From Parietaria judaica (taxonomy: Eukaryota > Streptophyta > Magnoliopsida > Rosales > Urticaceae): a stretch of 64,000 nt of DNA. Made by a program: the position numbers and the translations under genes. Under the pieces are notes generated by a model. That model saw nothing but the letters and a program-made list of their open reading frames with translations, did no database searches and was not told the DNA's origin. Positions 12,006 through 22,176 of this stretch are shown here, piece by piece; position 1 is the first letter of the stretch; every line of letters starts with the position of its first letter. The stretch covers positions 24,213,746 through 24,277,745 of the forward strand of contig OX940872.1 of the NCBI GenBank assembly GCA_954871525.1, in the 5' to 3' direction.

Positions 12006-12417
12006 GCATCCCTCGTCGATATAAGGCCCTCGTCATAACGAGCTCGCCTACACTTACGGGGTCGACAAAGAACACTTAAAGCCGGTAATACCCAGCCATC
12101 TAGCCTAGGGTCACCCCCGCGCCGCCAACATCGGCACTTCCGACGAGTCAAACCATATCGTCAATCACCCTCCGTTTATCACTAATCCTGAACTACGTGG
12201 GACCCGATTCTCTTAAATTGAGATACCTAGACAGTCTCACCTAACCATAAGCGACGGGGCACGGGCCCAATCTACCCGTTTTGCAGGTCTTCCTTCACCG
12301 AAGGAGCTCGCCGAAAAAGGAAAATCATGAAGAATCATCAAGATCAGCTCGGAGCATCATCAAGACTGGAGTTCGCCGAGACGAGGAACCTCGCTAAAAC
12401 AAGGACTCTGCCCGGAC

Positions 12418-12515
12418 GAGGAGCTTCGCCGTGATACGGACTTCGCCACCACGAGGGAAGTTCGGCGAGGAGCTTCGCCGTGAAACGGACTTCGCCCCCA
12501 CAAGGGAAGTTCGCC
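12418..12515 (+). repeat. 49-bp tandem repeat, two copies
   Basis: Copies at 12418-12466 and 12467-12515, both starting gaggagcttcgccgtga and differing at only a few positions. They lie inside the same GC-rich retroelement fragment. Confidence 0.8.
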
Positions 12516-12650
12516 GAGGATCGCCAAGGACAGCCCGGAGACTCATCCAAGACGACGGATTCGCCTCCAGCTTTGACGATCATTAGTCAACCCGCGTTGA
12601 CTAGACATTCAATTATCCACGTGCTCAGCGGGTCGATCTTGGGACCCGAA

Positions 12651-13413
12651 CCTTGATTCAGATTCTAAGTTAAAGTCATTTTTACGTATTAACACAACCA
12701 ATATATCATCTTGCATATAATCTTGGATGATATTGTGCACATGTAACATATTTCATTAACAAAAATATTAAAACATAGCCAATATAAAAAATCCTTAGTA
12801 AGATAAATTTTTTTTAACAATTATATACACCGTCAACTAAGGGTGTACATGAGCTGGATTGAGTCAATCCCATATAAAAATTTAATCTAACATAATCTTA
12901 TTGAGTTTTGAAAAAACAATCCAATCTTATTGGCTCAATTGAGCCGGCCCAACCCAACTACTTATTCGGGTTGGACCTAATCCAACCCGTTTATTAGGTT
13001 AATTATGTTGAGCTAAACTGAAGTTGAGTTTAACCTTAATAGAATATTCAAAATTATATATAGCGTGTATGGATTAGGTTTATGGTTTTTTCTTCTAAGC
13101 TTCTATACATAGAATTGGAAAATACCAAATTCACTGTATGTGTTAAAGGCATATCCAACAATTTTTCCCCAAGCTTTTACTCACTCGTTTTGTTTTTGAT
13201 GTCTATTGAACAACTTTATTATTATAAGAATATAATAATGACAAAATATATTTATAAAAAAAAAAAAGTGAATTAGTTTATTGAGTTAATTGCACTATGT
13301 CTAATCTAGTCTAGATAAGTTTCAAGCAATTTAATATAAACAAAACATTAATAATTAAAAAATTAATACACAGGGGAATGAGTTTGGGTAGGTATTTAAT
13401 AGATATGAATACG
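12651..13413. other. AT-rich DNA with a hAT-like terminus, no gene seen
   Basis: The stretch from 12840 (taagggtgtacatgagctgg) with repeated cccaaccc/ggttgg words to about 13000 resembles a decayed hAT-type MITE end. No partner terminus was found. No gene. Confidence 0.35.
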
Positions 13414-13421
13414 GTTTACAC

Positions 13422-14108
13422 TAGGGAGGGGTGAACAAACTAGTCTTCGGTTCGGTTTTCATACCTATTTATACAGATTATCGCATTTTTGGTTTTTTGA
13501 ATTTTAAAACCGAAAGCCGCACTATTGAAGTTTAAAACCATTTTTACCAATTACCGCTATATCGGTTTTAAATTCGGTTTAAATTCGGTTTTAACCGCAT
13601 TTTGACAGGATGTTATATAATCATCGTATATTTGAAAAATCAAATTACTATTAGATAATCTAAACTAAGAAAATAATTAGTAATGAACAAATCGATTAAA
13701 TTAAAAATAATGGAGTCAATTCTCTTACGGCCTTTATTCATTATTTTTCAAACGAAAATGAATAATTGCAATAAAAACACACTATTTAAAATAAAATAAG
13801 ACTAAATGAATCAATGAATGAAAAATTCATGCCAAAATATTATTATATAGATATTAAATGCTAAAGGCCAAACATTTATCTATTTTTAAATATATAAAAT
13901 ATTTAAATTTATTATCGGAGTTAATCAGTAATCGGTAGCGGTTTTTATCGTGAAAACCATAACCGCTACCATTTAGCAAAAAACGGTAGCGGTTTAAACC
14001 GCATTTTTTGGTATTTCAAAAAAAGCATAAATTTTCGGTAATGAAAAAATCGGTAAATTAATGTTATCGGTTTTAGATTCGGTTTAGGGTCTTTTTTGTA
14101 CACCCCTA
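13422..14108. mobile_element. 687-bp hAT-type MITE
   Basis: Left terminus TAGGGAGGGGTGAACAAAC and right terminus GTACACCCCTA are imperfect inverted repeats. Internal ends are rich in cggttcggttt/ttcggttt words in inverted arrangement. Flanks are gtttacac (13414-13421) and gtctacac (14109-14116), an 8-bp duplication with one mismatch, as expected for hAT. No transposase. Confidence 0.8.
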
Positions 14109-14116
14109 GTCTACAC

Positions 14117-14823
14117 AAATATATAGATAATTAGTAAAAAATAACACGAGAAATAAATAAAACTTAATTAAGCACAATCAAGAGAAAAAAAAAAGTATAA
14201 TTATTTTGAAACTTATACATCAAAATTTCCGTTCTTTATCTTATTAACCAAATGATGAAGATATACTATTGATAATAAGTTTTAAATCTTTAACTATTTA
14301 ATTATATTAATTGAGTCAAATATTTTAACTGGTTTGTTTATGCTTTCGTAGTATCACGATTAATTAAATAAATTTAAATGGATTGTACGATTAATAAATA
14401 ATAGGAAATAAAGAAAATAAGTTTTAATCGCATTTTTTAATACGGTTAATCTGTCGTGGGTTCTAGTCCCATCAACCCCTAAATTTTTCTTTCAAAAAAA
14501 AAAAATCAATAAAACAATTTTAAATTCTTATAATTAAGACCAACAATAAACTGAAACATGAATTCCAACATTTTGTCATTGGCTTTCGGGCTATTACTCT
14601 TCCACCATGAGAACTCCTTTTTAATAATTTTGCTTATTACAAGTGTCATGGGTGATTATCAATTTTGAAAAGAAAAAAAAAAAACCTCTCAGGCCCTACG
14701 GCGCGCACGTGCACACACGCACGAACTGTACGGTGCGTAGGATCGTAAACAATAATATTTTATTGCAACGAAGTTTTCGGTCCCTCTATTTGTATCAAAC
14801 GGTATTTAGGTTCAAACGCTCTT

Positions 14824-14828
<5 letters not shown>
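14117..14828. other. AT-rich intergenic DNA, no gene seen
   Basis: No supportable gene. A GC-rich patch at 14697-14745 (cggcgcgcacgtgcacacacg) contains a G-box-like cacgtg core. It lies next to a SINE-like patch at 14440-14510 that was not accepted as a feature. Confidence 0.4.

Positions 14829-14856
<28 letters not shown>
14829..14856. repeat. (AT)14 microsatellite
   Basis: About 28 bp of uninterrupted AT dinucleotides, immediately left of the GC-rich outer retroelement fragment. Confidence 0.95.
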
Positions 14857-14859
<3 letters not shown>

Positions 14860-15074
14860 GGTTTAAATACCCGACTAACGTCGGAGCGGCGGAGTTACCT
14901 AGAGAGAAGGTATCGGAGGAATCCACGACGCCCCGGAGATAAAGGCGGAGAATCTAGATAGAGAGGAGGCGCCATAGGAAGGTCTGAACATCGACCAACC
15001 CCCGTCTCCTCTATTAGCTCACGGCTTGCCCAGGTACACACTCCCTAATCGCCCACATTGAACTATGTGATGAC
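14857..15074 (+). mobile_element. Outer retroelement fragment, left part (host of the nested insertion)
   Basis: GC-rich sequence that stops abruptly at the ATGAC duplication. Its continuation is at 25789-26150. Joining the two sides across one ATGAC recreates the hairpin motif seen intact at 21310-21347 (CTATGT here, TACGTAG at 25819-25825), so the 10.7-kb element inserted into an older retroelement. Confidence 0.7.
15070..15074. repeat. Target-site duplication ATGAC, left copy
   Basis: ATGAC directly precedes TGTTGATG of the 5' LTR. The matching copy is 25789-25793, directly after TCAACA of the 3' LTR. Confidence 0.85.
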
Positions 15075-15929
15075 TGTTGATGTACAAATTCGTCATTATT
15101 TAATATGACATAAAGTGCTAAGGTTGTGAATTAATTAAATTTACAAACCATGATAAAAGGCTTTAAAGAAATAAACTGGTATTCGCAAAAGCCCATTTGA
15201 GAAGCCCAATAAGACTCTCAATCAGACCAAAAACCAACGGATACAGGCTACTCGGCCCAATGAGTTCTAAGGCCCAAATCCATTCGACAACAGTCCAGAA
15301 AGACGAGGGTAGAGTCGTCATATTCTCTACCCGGCATCATATTTCAAACTCAGACGGAAGACCAGGAGCACGGAGTCAAGCCTCCAACGGACATAAATTC
15401 AAACACGACGACGAGAACGAAGTCATGGGACACGTGTAGCCAGATCGTCCATTCAACCCGGTCAGCACGGAGTGAAGACCCCTCGATTCCTGGAAGTCCA
15501 ACGGGAAGAATTGAAGCCTATAAATGTCAAAGCTCAAGCTCAGATCGAGACACATGCATACTTACAACCTTGAAAGAATACTCCGAAGAAATCCTACCCG
15601 GCATTCTTGTTCACTTAAAAATCTCATTGTGTTCTTTCTTCTCTCTTTTTTTTCTTTTCTATTCTCAGACGAGACCTAGCTGCCTGTAGCTATCCGTCTA
15701 TGTTCACTGTCGCAATAAACTAACAGAGGAAGTAGTCAACTACCGCTTTGGGACGAACCTCTATAAAAAATCCCTCGTCTCATTTATATCGCTTATATAC
15801 ATATATATATATCGTGAGTGAATCGTGAGCTTGCAACGCGAGAGATCGAATTCCACCAAATTGTTTCATCCAAAATTATCATACGCTCACAAGTCACACT
15901 TGACTGATTGAGGTGGGAAACCACGTCAA
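15075..15929 (+). repeat. 5' LTR (inner end truncated)
   Basis: Begins TGTTGATG after the target duplication. It matches the 3' LTR from 15094 to 15929 (836 bp, six substitutions, one 3-bp indel). The 3' LTR ends cgtcaaca, but here the match stops at cgtcaa and is followed directly by gag coding sequence. The terminal CA, the tRNA primer-binding site and the leader are therefore absent. Confidence 0.9.
15519..15525 (+). promoter_or_regulatory. 5' LTR TATA box
   Basis: TATAAAT in gaagcctataaatgtcaaag, the likely core promoter of the element. The same motif is in the 3' LTR at 25376-25382. Confidence 0.6.
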
Positions 15930-18005
15930 TCGGGCCAGGCCCTCAACGGCCACCCGGTCACGTATCCGAGGTATCCCAGCCCGGTGTACGGACAGGAACC
16001 CCTCCAGGCTATGCGTCCCGAACAAGCTCCCCAACGCACAAAATTGGAGGAGCTCAAACGCTCAATGGCCGATATGAATGAGAAGCTCATTCACGTGCGC
16101 TCTCGCGTGCACAGCGCCACTACCGCTGCCCCCGAGATATAGCGTCTAGTGGAGGAGGTAGAAAGGACACCCTTTAAGCCCGTCATAACTAACGTCGTAC
16201 TCAGGGAAGGCGGACGAGTTTATGTACCAAAGTACGACGGGACGACCGATCCCAAAGTACACTTGAGGTCCTTCAGGATTGCGATGGGGCGAGCCCATCT
16301 GGAAGCGCACGAATTGGATGCTGGGCGCTGCCAATATTTCTCTGAAAATCTGGTCGGCCCGGCGATGGAATGGTTCTCGAAACTTGAACCGCGTTCCATA
16401 GACAACTTCGGACAGCTAACGACCATTTTTCTCAAACATTTTTCCATGTTTATGGAAACCGAGATCACGGCGGCGAACCTCTATGCCTTGCAGCAAGAGA
16501 GAGGAGAGCCCCTCAGAGCTTTCATGACCAGGTTCAAAAAGACCATGGTCAAAATAAACGGGATCAGTGACGAAACCGCCATAGCCGCTCTCACGGCCGG
16601 ATTATGGTACGATTCGAAGTTCAAAACGGACATCGTCGTGAACCGTTACGACTCCATAGAAGACGTGATCCACAGATCGTCCAACTGGATCAGGCATGAC
16701 GAAGAACTCGAAGCCATGCGAAGGAGACATGGATCTCAACCCATCAACCAGCGGAATACCGGACCACCCGGGCAGCAGCCGCCGCTTAGGGCCGGAAATC
16801 ACAACATCCCTTTCAGGGGACAAAGGAATTCCCCCCCAATCCAGAAGCACCCATTCCAAACCCAGAATCCGAGGGCTAATAACGGACCGAACCCGCGAAA
16901 CCCGTACGTTTTCAACGTAAATTCGGAAACCGCGGAATTCGAAGAACAGGTCGAAGCAGAAGAAACTCCTGGAGAAGTGCTGGTCAGCTCGAGAGACTTC
17001 CCACCGTACAGCAACGAAGGTTTCCCGAAGCACGACCCGAAAGCGTGGTGTAACTTCCACAAGGTGTTCGGGCATCATACGAAGAATTGTATGGTACTCC
17101 GTGCCCGCCTAGCAGAAAAGTACATCAATGGAGAGTTGGGGGAAATAAACTTCGGCAATGAGCTGAAAGGTGGGCAATCAACCGAGCAAAGCCTTCCCCA
17201 AAATCAACACCAGACCGGCCAGAAAAGAGAAGAGCAACATAGAACGCCGCGCGAAAGCATACAGCCTAGCAAAAGAGGACGAGTACATATGCTCGAGGAA
17301 TCAGACGAGCAAACATACGAAGAAACGGAGAATTCCGGAGAGCAGCTCAGCGACATCCCCGAGCCCATCGGTAGAATCTACACTATTGTGGGAGGTTCCC
17401 AACTGCATGGTAACTCAGTAAACTCCATCAAGGCCCATCAGAGGAAGCTCAAGGCCGGACCGGTGATCGTACCGAGGCAAGAACCGGACTTCGAGATCTC
17501 GTTCAAAGATAGTGAAGCGGCCACACTGATTGGTCCGCACGACGATGCGCTGGTCGTCACACTTCTAGTTGCCTCGTATACGATGGACGGGATCCTAATC
17601 GATAACGGGAGCTCAGTCGACGTAATCTTCCTGGAGCCGTTGCTAAAGCTGGGAGTAGAAGAGACAGAGATCAACAGAGAAGCCATCCCGCTAACCGGCT
17701 TCGATGGAGGAACCATCAACGCGGTTGGCACGGTGCGACTGTCCATCGCAGCAGCGGGGGTCGGGAAGACTAAAAATTTCCTAGTGTTGGACTGCCCGTC
17801 AGTTTACAACATGATATTAGGAAGACCCTGGCTGCATATGATGAAGGCCGTACCGTCAACCTACCATCAACTGATACGCTTCCCGAATAGGGCGGGAAAA
17901 ATCGTTGAAATCAAGGGAAATAAAAAACAATCCAGAATTTGCTACATGAGCGCGTTCCGGAACATCCAGGCCGCTAAGGCCGGGAAAGAGCGATCTACCG
18001 CATAG
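15930..18005 (+). pseudogene. gag-protease of Tat-type element (5' truncated, one internal stop)
   Basis: Gag packages element RNA and the protease matures the polyprotein. The frame enters directly from the truncated LTR and reads GQALNGHPVTYPRYPSP before an in-frame TAG at 16140-16142. From 16143 it is open for 620 codons. Visible parts: Ty3-gag core (KYDGTTDPKVHLRSFR ... AMEWFSKL ... LRAFMTRFKK); a zinc-finger-like WCNFHKVFGHHTKNC near 17047; a low-complexity acidic linker; and the aspartic protease active site LIDNGSSVDVIF near 17600, followed by YNMILGRPWLH. It ends at TAG 18003-18005, in the same frame as the pol ORF. The gag N-terminus is missing. Confidence 0.88.
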
Positions 18006-18011
18006 CAATTA
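18003..18011 (+). promoter_or_regulatory. UAG-CAA-UUA leaky stop between gag-pro and pol
   Basis: The stop that ends gag-pro is TAG followed by CAATTA. This fits the type-I readthrough consensus UAG-CARYYA best known from tobamoviruses. Pol continues in exactly the same frame (next ATG at 18012). It suggests that pol was made by stop-codon readthrough at a reduced level. Readthrough is inferred, not shown. Confidence 0.7.
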
Positions 18012-21000
18012 ATGGCGGTAGATGAGAAAGAGGACGACGGACAGGAAAGGGCCACCGATACGGACGGACCTAACCTGGAAATGACAGTCCAGGTCCAGAT
18101 CGATCCCGACAACCCGGACCACCGAGTAGGAATCGGAAAAGGACTAGACAATGACGTCAGAAAAGATCTCCTCAAATTCCTGACCAAAAACCGGGACTGT
18201 TTTGCTTGGTCTCACAAAGACATGCCCGGAATAGACCCAAGCATTACAACCCATCGCCTAAACGTAGATCCGAGCTACAAGCCGGTAAAGCAAAAGAGGC
18301 GAAAGCTAGGCCCGGACAAGGCCCAAGCCGTAAACGAAGAAGTCACAAAACTGCTGCAGACCGGATCCATCAGGGAAGTCAAATACCCGGACTGGTTAGC
18401 AAATACAGTAGTCGTGAATAAGAAAAACGGGAAGGCTAGAGTCTGCATCGACTTTACCGACCTGAACAAAGCTTGTCCCAAAGACAGTTTCCCAATGCCC
18501 CATATCGACCGTCTAGTCGAAGCAACATGTGGGCATGAACTACTGTCGTTCATGGACGCATTCTCGGGATACAACCAGATCCTAATGCACCCCGAGGACC
18601 AAGAAAAACGGCATTCATAACCTATAGAGGAATATACTGTTACAAAGTTATGCCCTTCGGATTAAAAAACGCCGGAGCCACATATCAAAGATTAGTCAAC
18701 CAAATGTTCGCCGAACAACTCGGTAAAACTATGGAAGTCTACATCGACATGTTGGTAAAGTCCTCCCAAGCAACGGATCACGTGTCCCACCTAGAAGACT
18801 GCTTCGACATACTACGAAAGTATCAAATGAAGCTCAACCCGACGAAATGCACCTTCGGGGTAACTTCAGGAAAATTCCTAGGTTATCTGGTCACACAGCG
18901 AGGTATAGAAGCCAATCCCGACCAGATAAATGCCCTCCAGAACATAGCCCTCCCCAAGGACTGTTCGAGAGACGCAAAGGCTGACTGGGAGAATCGCCGC
19001 TCTTAACCGGTTCATATCAAGAGCTACGGACAAATGTTTACCCTTCTACAAACTATTGAAAGGTAATAAAAAGTTCGAATGGACCGAAGAGTGCGAAGAG
19101 GCCTTCCAAAAGCTGAAAATGTACCTCTCCACCCCACCAATACTCACCAGACCAATCTTGGGAGAGCCATTGTTTTTATATCTGGCTGTCTCGCCATCGG
19201 CGGTGAGTGGAGTAATCGTGAGAGAGGACCGCGGAGAGCAAAAGCCGATCTTCTACATCAGCAAATCTTTGGAAGATGCTGAAACCAGATACCCGGCAAT
19301 AGAAAAACTCGCACTAGCAATGATAACCGCAGCGAGGAAGCTTCGGCCTTACTTCCAATCCCATACCATCATGGTAATGACCACCCAACCTTTGAGAATC
19401 ATCCTCCATAGCCCGAATCAATCGGGAAGGCTCACGAAATGGGCTATCGAGTTAAGCGAATTCGACATAGAATACAAGATCCGAACCTGTGCGAAATCAC
19501 AAGTATTGGCTGACTTTCTCATCGAATTACCAGCCGACGGTTCAAAAGAGGGCCACGAGGACGGAGAATGGAAACTCGAAGTCGACGGCGCGTCAAACCA
19601 AGGCGGATCCGGGATCGGAATTCGTTTGATATCCCCCACGGGAGAAGCGTTGGAACAATCATTTCGACTGAAATTCCACGCGACAAACAACGAGACCGAG
19701 TACGAGGCCCTCATCGCCGGCCTCAAACTAGCAAAAGCCGTGGGAGCCCGGAAAGTAAGGGCCCACTCCGACTCAAAACTAGTTACCAGTCAGATCAGTG
19801 GCGAATATGCTACCCGAGATGACAGGATGGAAAAATACCTCTCGGTAGTAAAAGGCTTAATTCAACAATTCGAACACGTCGAAATAGTCCAAATACCGAG
19901 GAGTGAAAACGCGTCAGCAGACGCATTGGCCGTGTTAGCTTCGACTTCAGACCCCGAGGTCAAAAGGATAATCCCGGTCGAAACGATAGACGAACCCAGC
20001 GTAACCCGCGAAGTTTGCAATATTCGAATGGAAGAGGATGATTGGAGGACCCCAATCATTAACTACATCCTAACCGGGGCCAAACCTCGAGACAAGCAAA
20101 AAGCTAGGAAACTAAGGATCCAAAGCGCTAGATTTTGCATGATCGGGGAAAAATTGTACAAACGTAGCTATACCGGACCCTACCTAAGGTGCCTAGGAAA
20201 GACCGAAGCTCAAATAGTACTTCACGAAATCCATTCGGGAGAATGCGGCAACCATTCGGGGGGAAGATCTTTAGCAAACAAAGCAAAAAGGCAAGGCTTT
20301 TTCTGGGCCACTATGTTGGCAGACAGCGAAACCTATGCCAAAAGGTGCGACAAATGCCAGAGACACTCCCCGTCCATATATAGACCAGCAGAAGAACTCT
20401 CATCAGTCTCGGTCCCGTACCCGTTCATGAAATGGTCCATGGACATAGTAGGACCGTTCCCCCTGGCCCCGGCTGGGAAGAAGTTTCTACTCGTCGTGAC
20501 CGACTACTTCTCAAAATGGGTGGAGGCAGAGTCGTACGCAAACATTAAAGATGTTGATGTAGAAAATTTCCTATGGAAGAACATCATCAGTAGATTCGGC
20601 CTCCCAAAAGAGATAATAGCTGACAATGGACCAAAATTCATTTCGACGAGATTCCAAAACTTCTGCATAAACTGGAAAATATCCTTGAACACGTCCACCC
20701 CGAGATATCCTCAAGGCAATGGTCAAGCCGAAGTAGCTAACCGGGTAATAGTGGACGGAATCAAGAGACGCCTAGACACCAAAAAGGGACGATGGGCAGA
20801 CGAGCTCATAGGAGTCCTTTGGTCCTACAGAACTACCCCGCGTAGGGCCACCGGGGAAACCCTTTTCTCAATGGTACACGGCACTGAGGCCGTGATACCA
20901 GCAGAGATAGAGACACCCAGCCTTCGAAGGGAATTCGCCCCTTTGGACGCAGAAATCAATGACGAAATGAGGGAAGACCAGCTCGACCACATCGACGAAA

Positions 21001-21284
21001 GACGAGAACAAGCTTTGATAAGAATTGCCAACTATCAAAACTCGATAGCTAGGTATTATAATTCAAAGGTCAAACGTCGAAAATTCACAGTAGGAGAGTT
21101 GGTCCTCAGAAAAGTTTTCCAGAACACCGCCGAGCTGAATGCGGGCAAGCTCGGGGCTAACTGGGAAGGACCTTACATCGTCACCGAAGTAGTAAAACCT
21201 GGAGTATACCGGCTAGCCACTCCGGATGGAACAAGAGTCCTCCGCAGCTGGAATGCCATGCACTTAAGGAAATACTACGCCTAA
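18012..21284 (+). pseudogene. pol of Tat-type element: RT, two RNase H domains, integrase (broken)
   Basis: RT begins with the AWSHKDMPGID and VVVNKKNGKARVCIDFTDLN motifs. A frameshift in an A-run at 18604-18608 ends the frame at 18620, and RT continues in another frame (MPFGLKNAGATYQRL). The catalytic box reads YIDM (18740-18751) where YIDD is expected, so one Asp codon is missing. A second frameshift lies near 18945-18948. From there to TAA at 21284 the frame is open. It covers a gypsy RNase H (FEWTEECEEAFQKL), an acquired RNase H (LEVDGASNQGGSG, NNETEYEALIAGL, HSDSKLV), an integrase zinc finger (HEIHSG ... CDKC), and an integrase core with the Asp (SMDIVGPF), Asp (IADNGPKF) and Glu (GQAEVANRV) residues intact. 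Confidence 0.92.
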
Positions 21285-21309
21285 CCCGACCTACCCGGTC
21301 TCCCCTGAA

Positions 21310-21347
21310 CTACGTAATGACTTGATCCCCAAATTTGGGGTACGTAG
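21310..21347 (+). other. Two-stem hairpin just behind pol
   Basis: Starts 25 bp after the pol stop. The outer stem CTACGTA/TACGTAG encloses a perfect 14-bp palindrome CCCCAAATTTGGGG (21327-21340). Related hairpins occur at 12193-12230 and across the nested insertion (15063-15068 plus 25819-25825). A structured RNA or DNA element is inferred; its role is unknown. Confidence 0.6.
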
Positions 21348-21482
21348 GCAGCCCATCCTAAACAATGGGCGCAGTCTCAATCCAAACCCAAAACCAAATA
21401 GGCCCGAGAACTACGAATCGCAAGACTCAATAGAGCCGGCCTAAAAGGAAACATGTCCCGAAACTCCCGTCAGAGCAAAAGG

Positions 21483-21710
21483 CCTACCCGGGTAACAAAC
21501 CCATCACCTAAGGTAACAAACCTACCCGGGTAACAGACCCATCACATAAGGTAACAAACCTACCCGGGTAACAAACCCATTGCATAAGGCAACAAGCCTA
21601 CCCGGGTAACCAACCCGTCGCATAGGGCAACAAGCCCATCCGGGTAACAAACCCACCACAATGGTTAATAAACCTAACCGGGCATCCAACCCGTCCCTTA
21701 AGGCGACAAG
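21483..21710 (+). repeat. 38-bp tandem repeat, six copies
   Basis: Units start at 21483, 21521, 21559, 21597, 21635 and 21673 with exact 38-bp spacing. The core is cctacccgggtaacaaaccc. The first copies are nearly identical and the last two diverged. Tandem repeats between pol and the 3' LTR are known in Tat elements and can seed satellite DNA. Confidence 0.92.
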
Positions 21711-22176
21711 CCTAATCCTCTTGAAAAAACGCGTAACAACATATGTCTGGCTTTTACAAAATGTGTTTTTCAGAAAGCACAACCTGCGGGATATTATGAT
21801 GGACGGACAGAATAGACTAGGCGAGAAGTATCAAAGGAGCACAACAACAAAAGGTACCCGTACATTTTTTATACTTAGCAAATTTCAAACCTTCGATCTT
21901 TTTATTATTCATCCGAGTATACGATAGGACACTCGGAACCTCAAATAAGAAAGCAAATATAGAAAAGTACGATTAGAAAAATAATTTAAAAACACGAACG
22001 AATAGAATATAGCGAGAAACCAAAGAGCATAATATAAAGACAAAATAAGCAAAGGCCCTAACCACGGGCATATCCAAACCTTACAAAAGAAAAGGGTTCA
22101 AGTCGCCGTAGACTTGCCCATAGAAATTGTCTTGGCCTTAGGCCTTATTAAAAAACAAAAAAAAATGGGGGATACT

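Larger units (their letters stand above)
11255..12650 (+). mobile_element. LTR-retrotransposon fragment (LTR and leader-like DNA)
   Basis: Base composition changes sharply from AT-rich flanks to GC-rich DNA with repeated gacgag/tcgcc words. A consensus TATA box (TATAAATA, 11636-11643) is followed by a CT-rich leader (cacactcactcacaactttctc), typical of an LTR promoter. Further right is a hairpin motif (12193-12230) also found behind pol of the 15-25 kb retrotransposon. No gag or pol is present, and clean TG...CA ends with a duplication could not be found, so it is a fragment or solo LTR with unresolved borders. Confidence 0.6.

Noticed and set aside
11769..12038. 89-codon ORF over the 54-bp repeats as a gene
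   Set aside because: Starts in an LTR leader without plausible initiation context and has no known homologue; treated as a repeat.
14440..14510. SINE-like patch with gtgggttctagtcccat and an A-tract
   Set aside because: Not a foldable tRNA and no flanking duplication; too weak to annotate.
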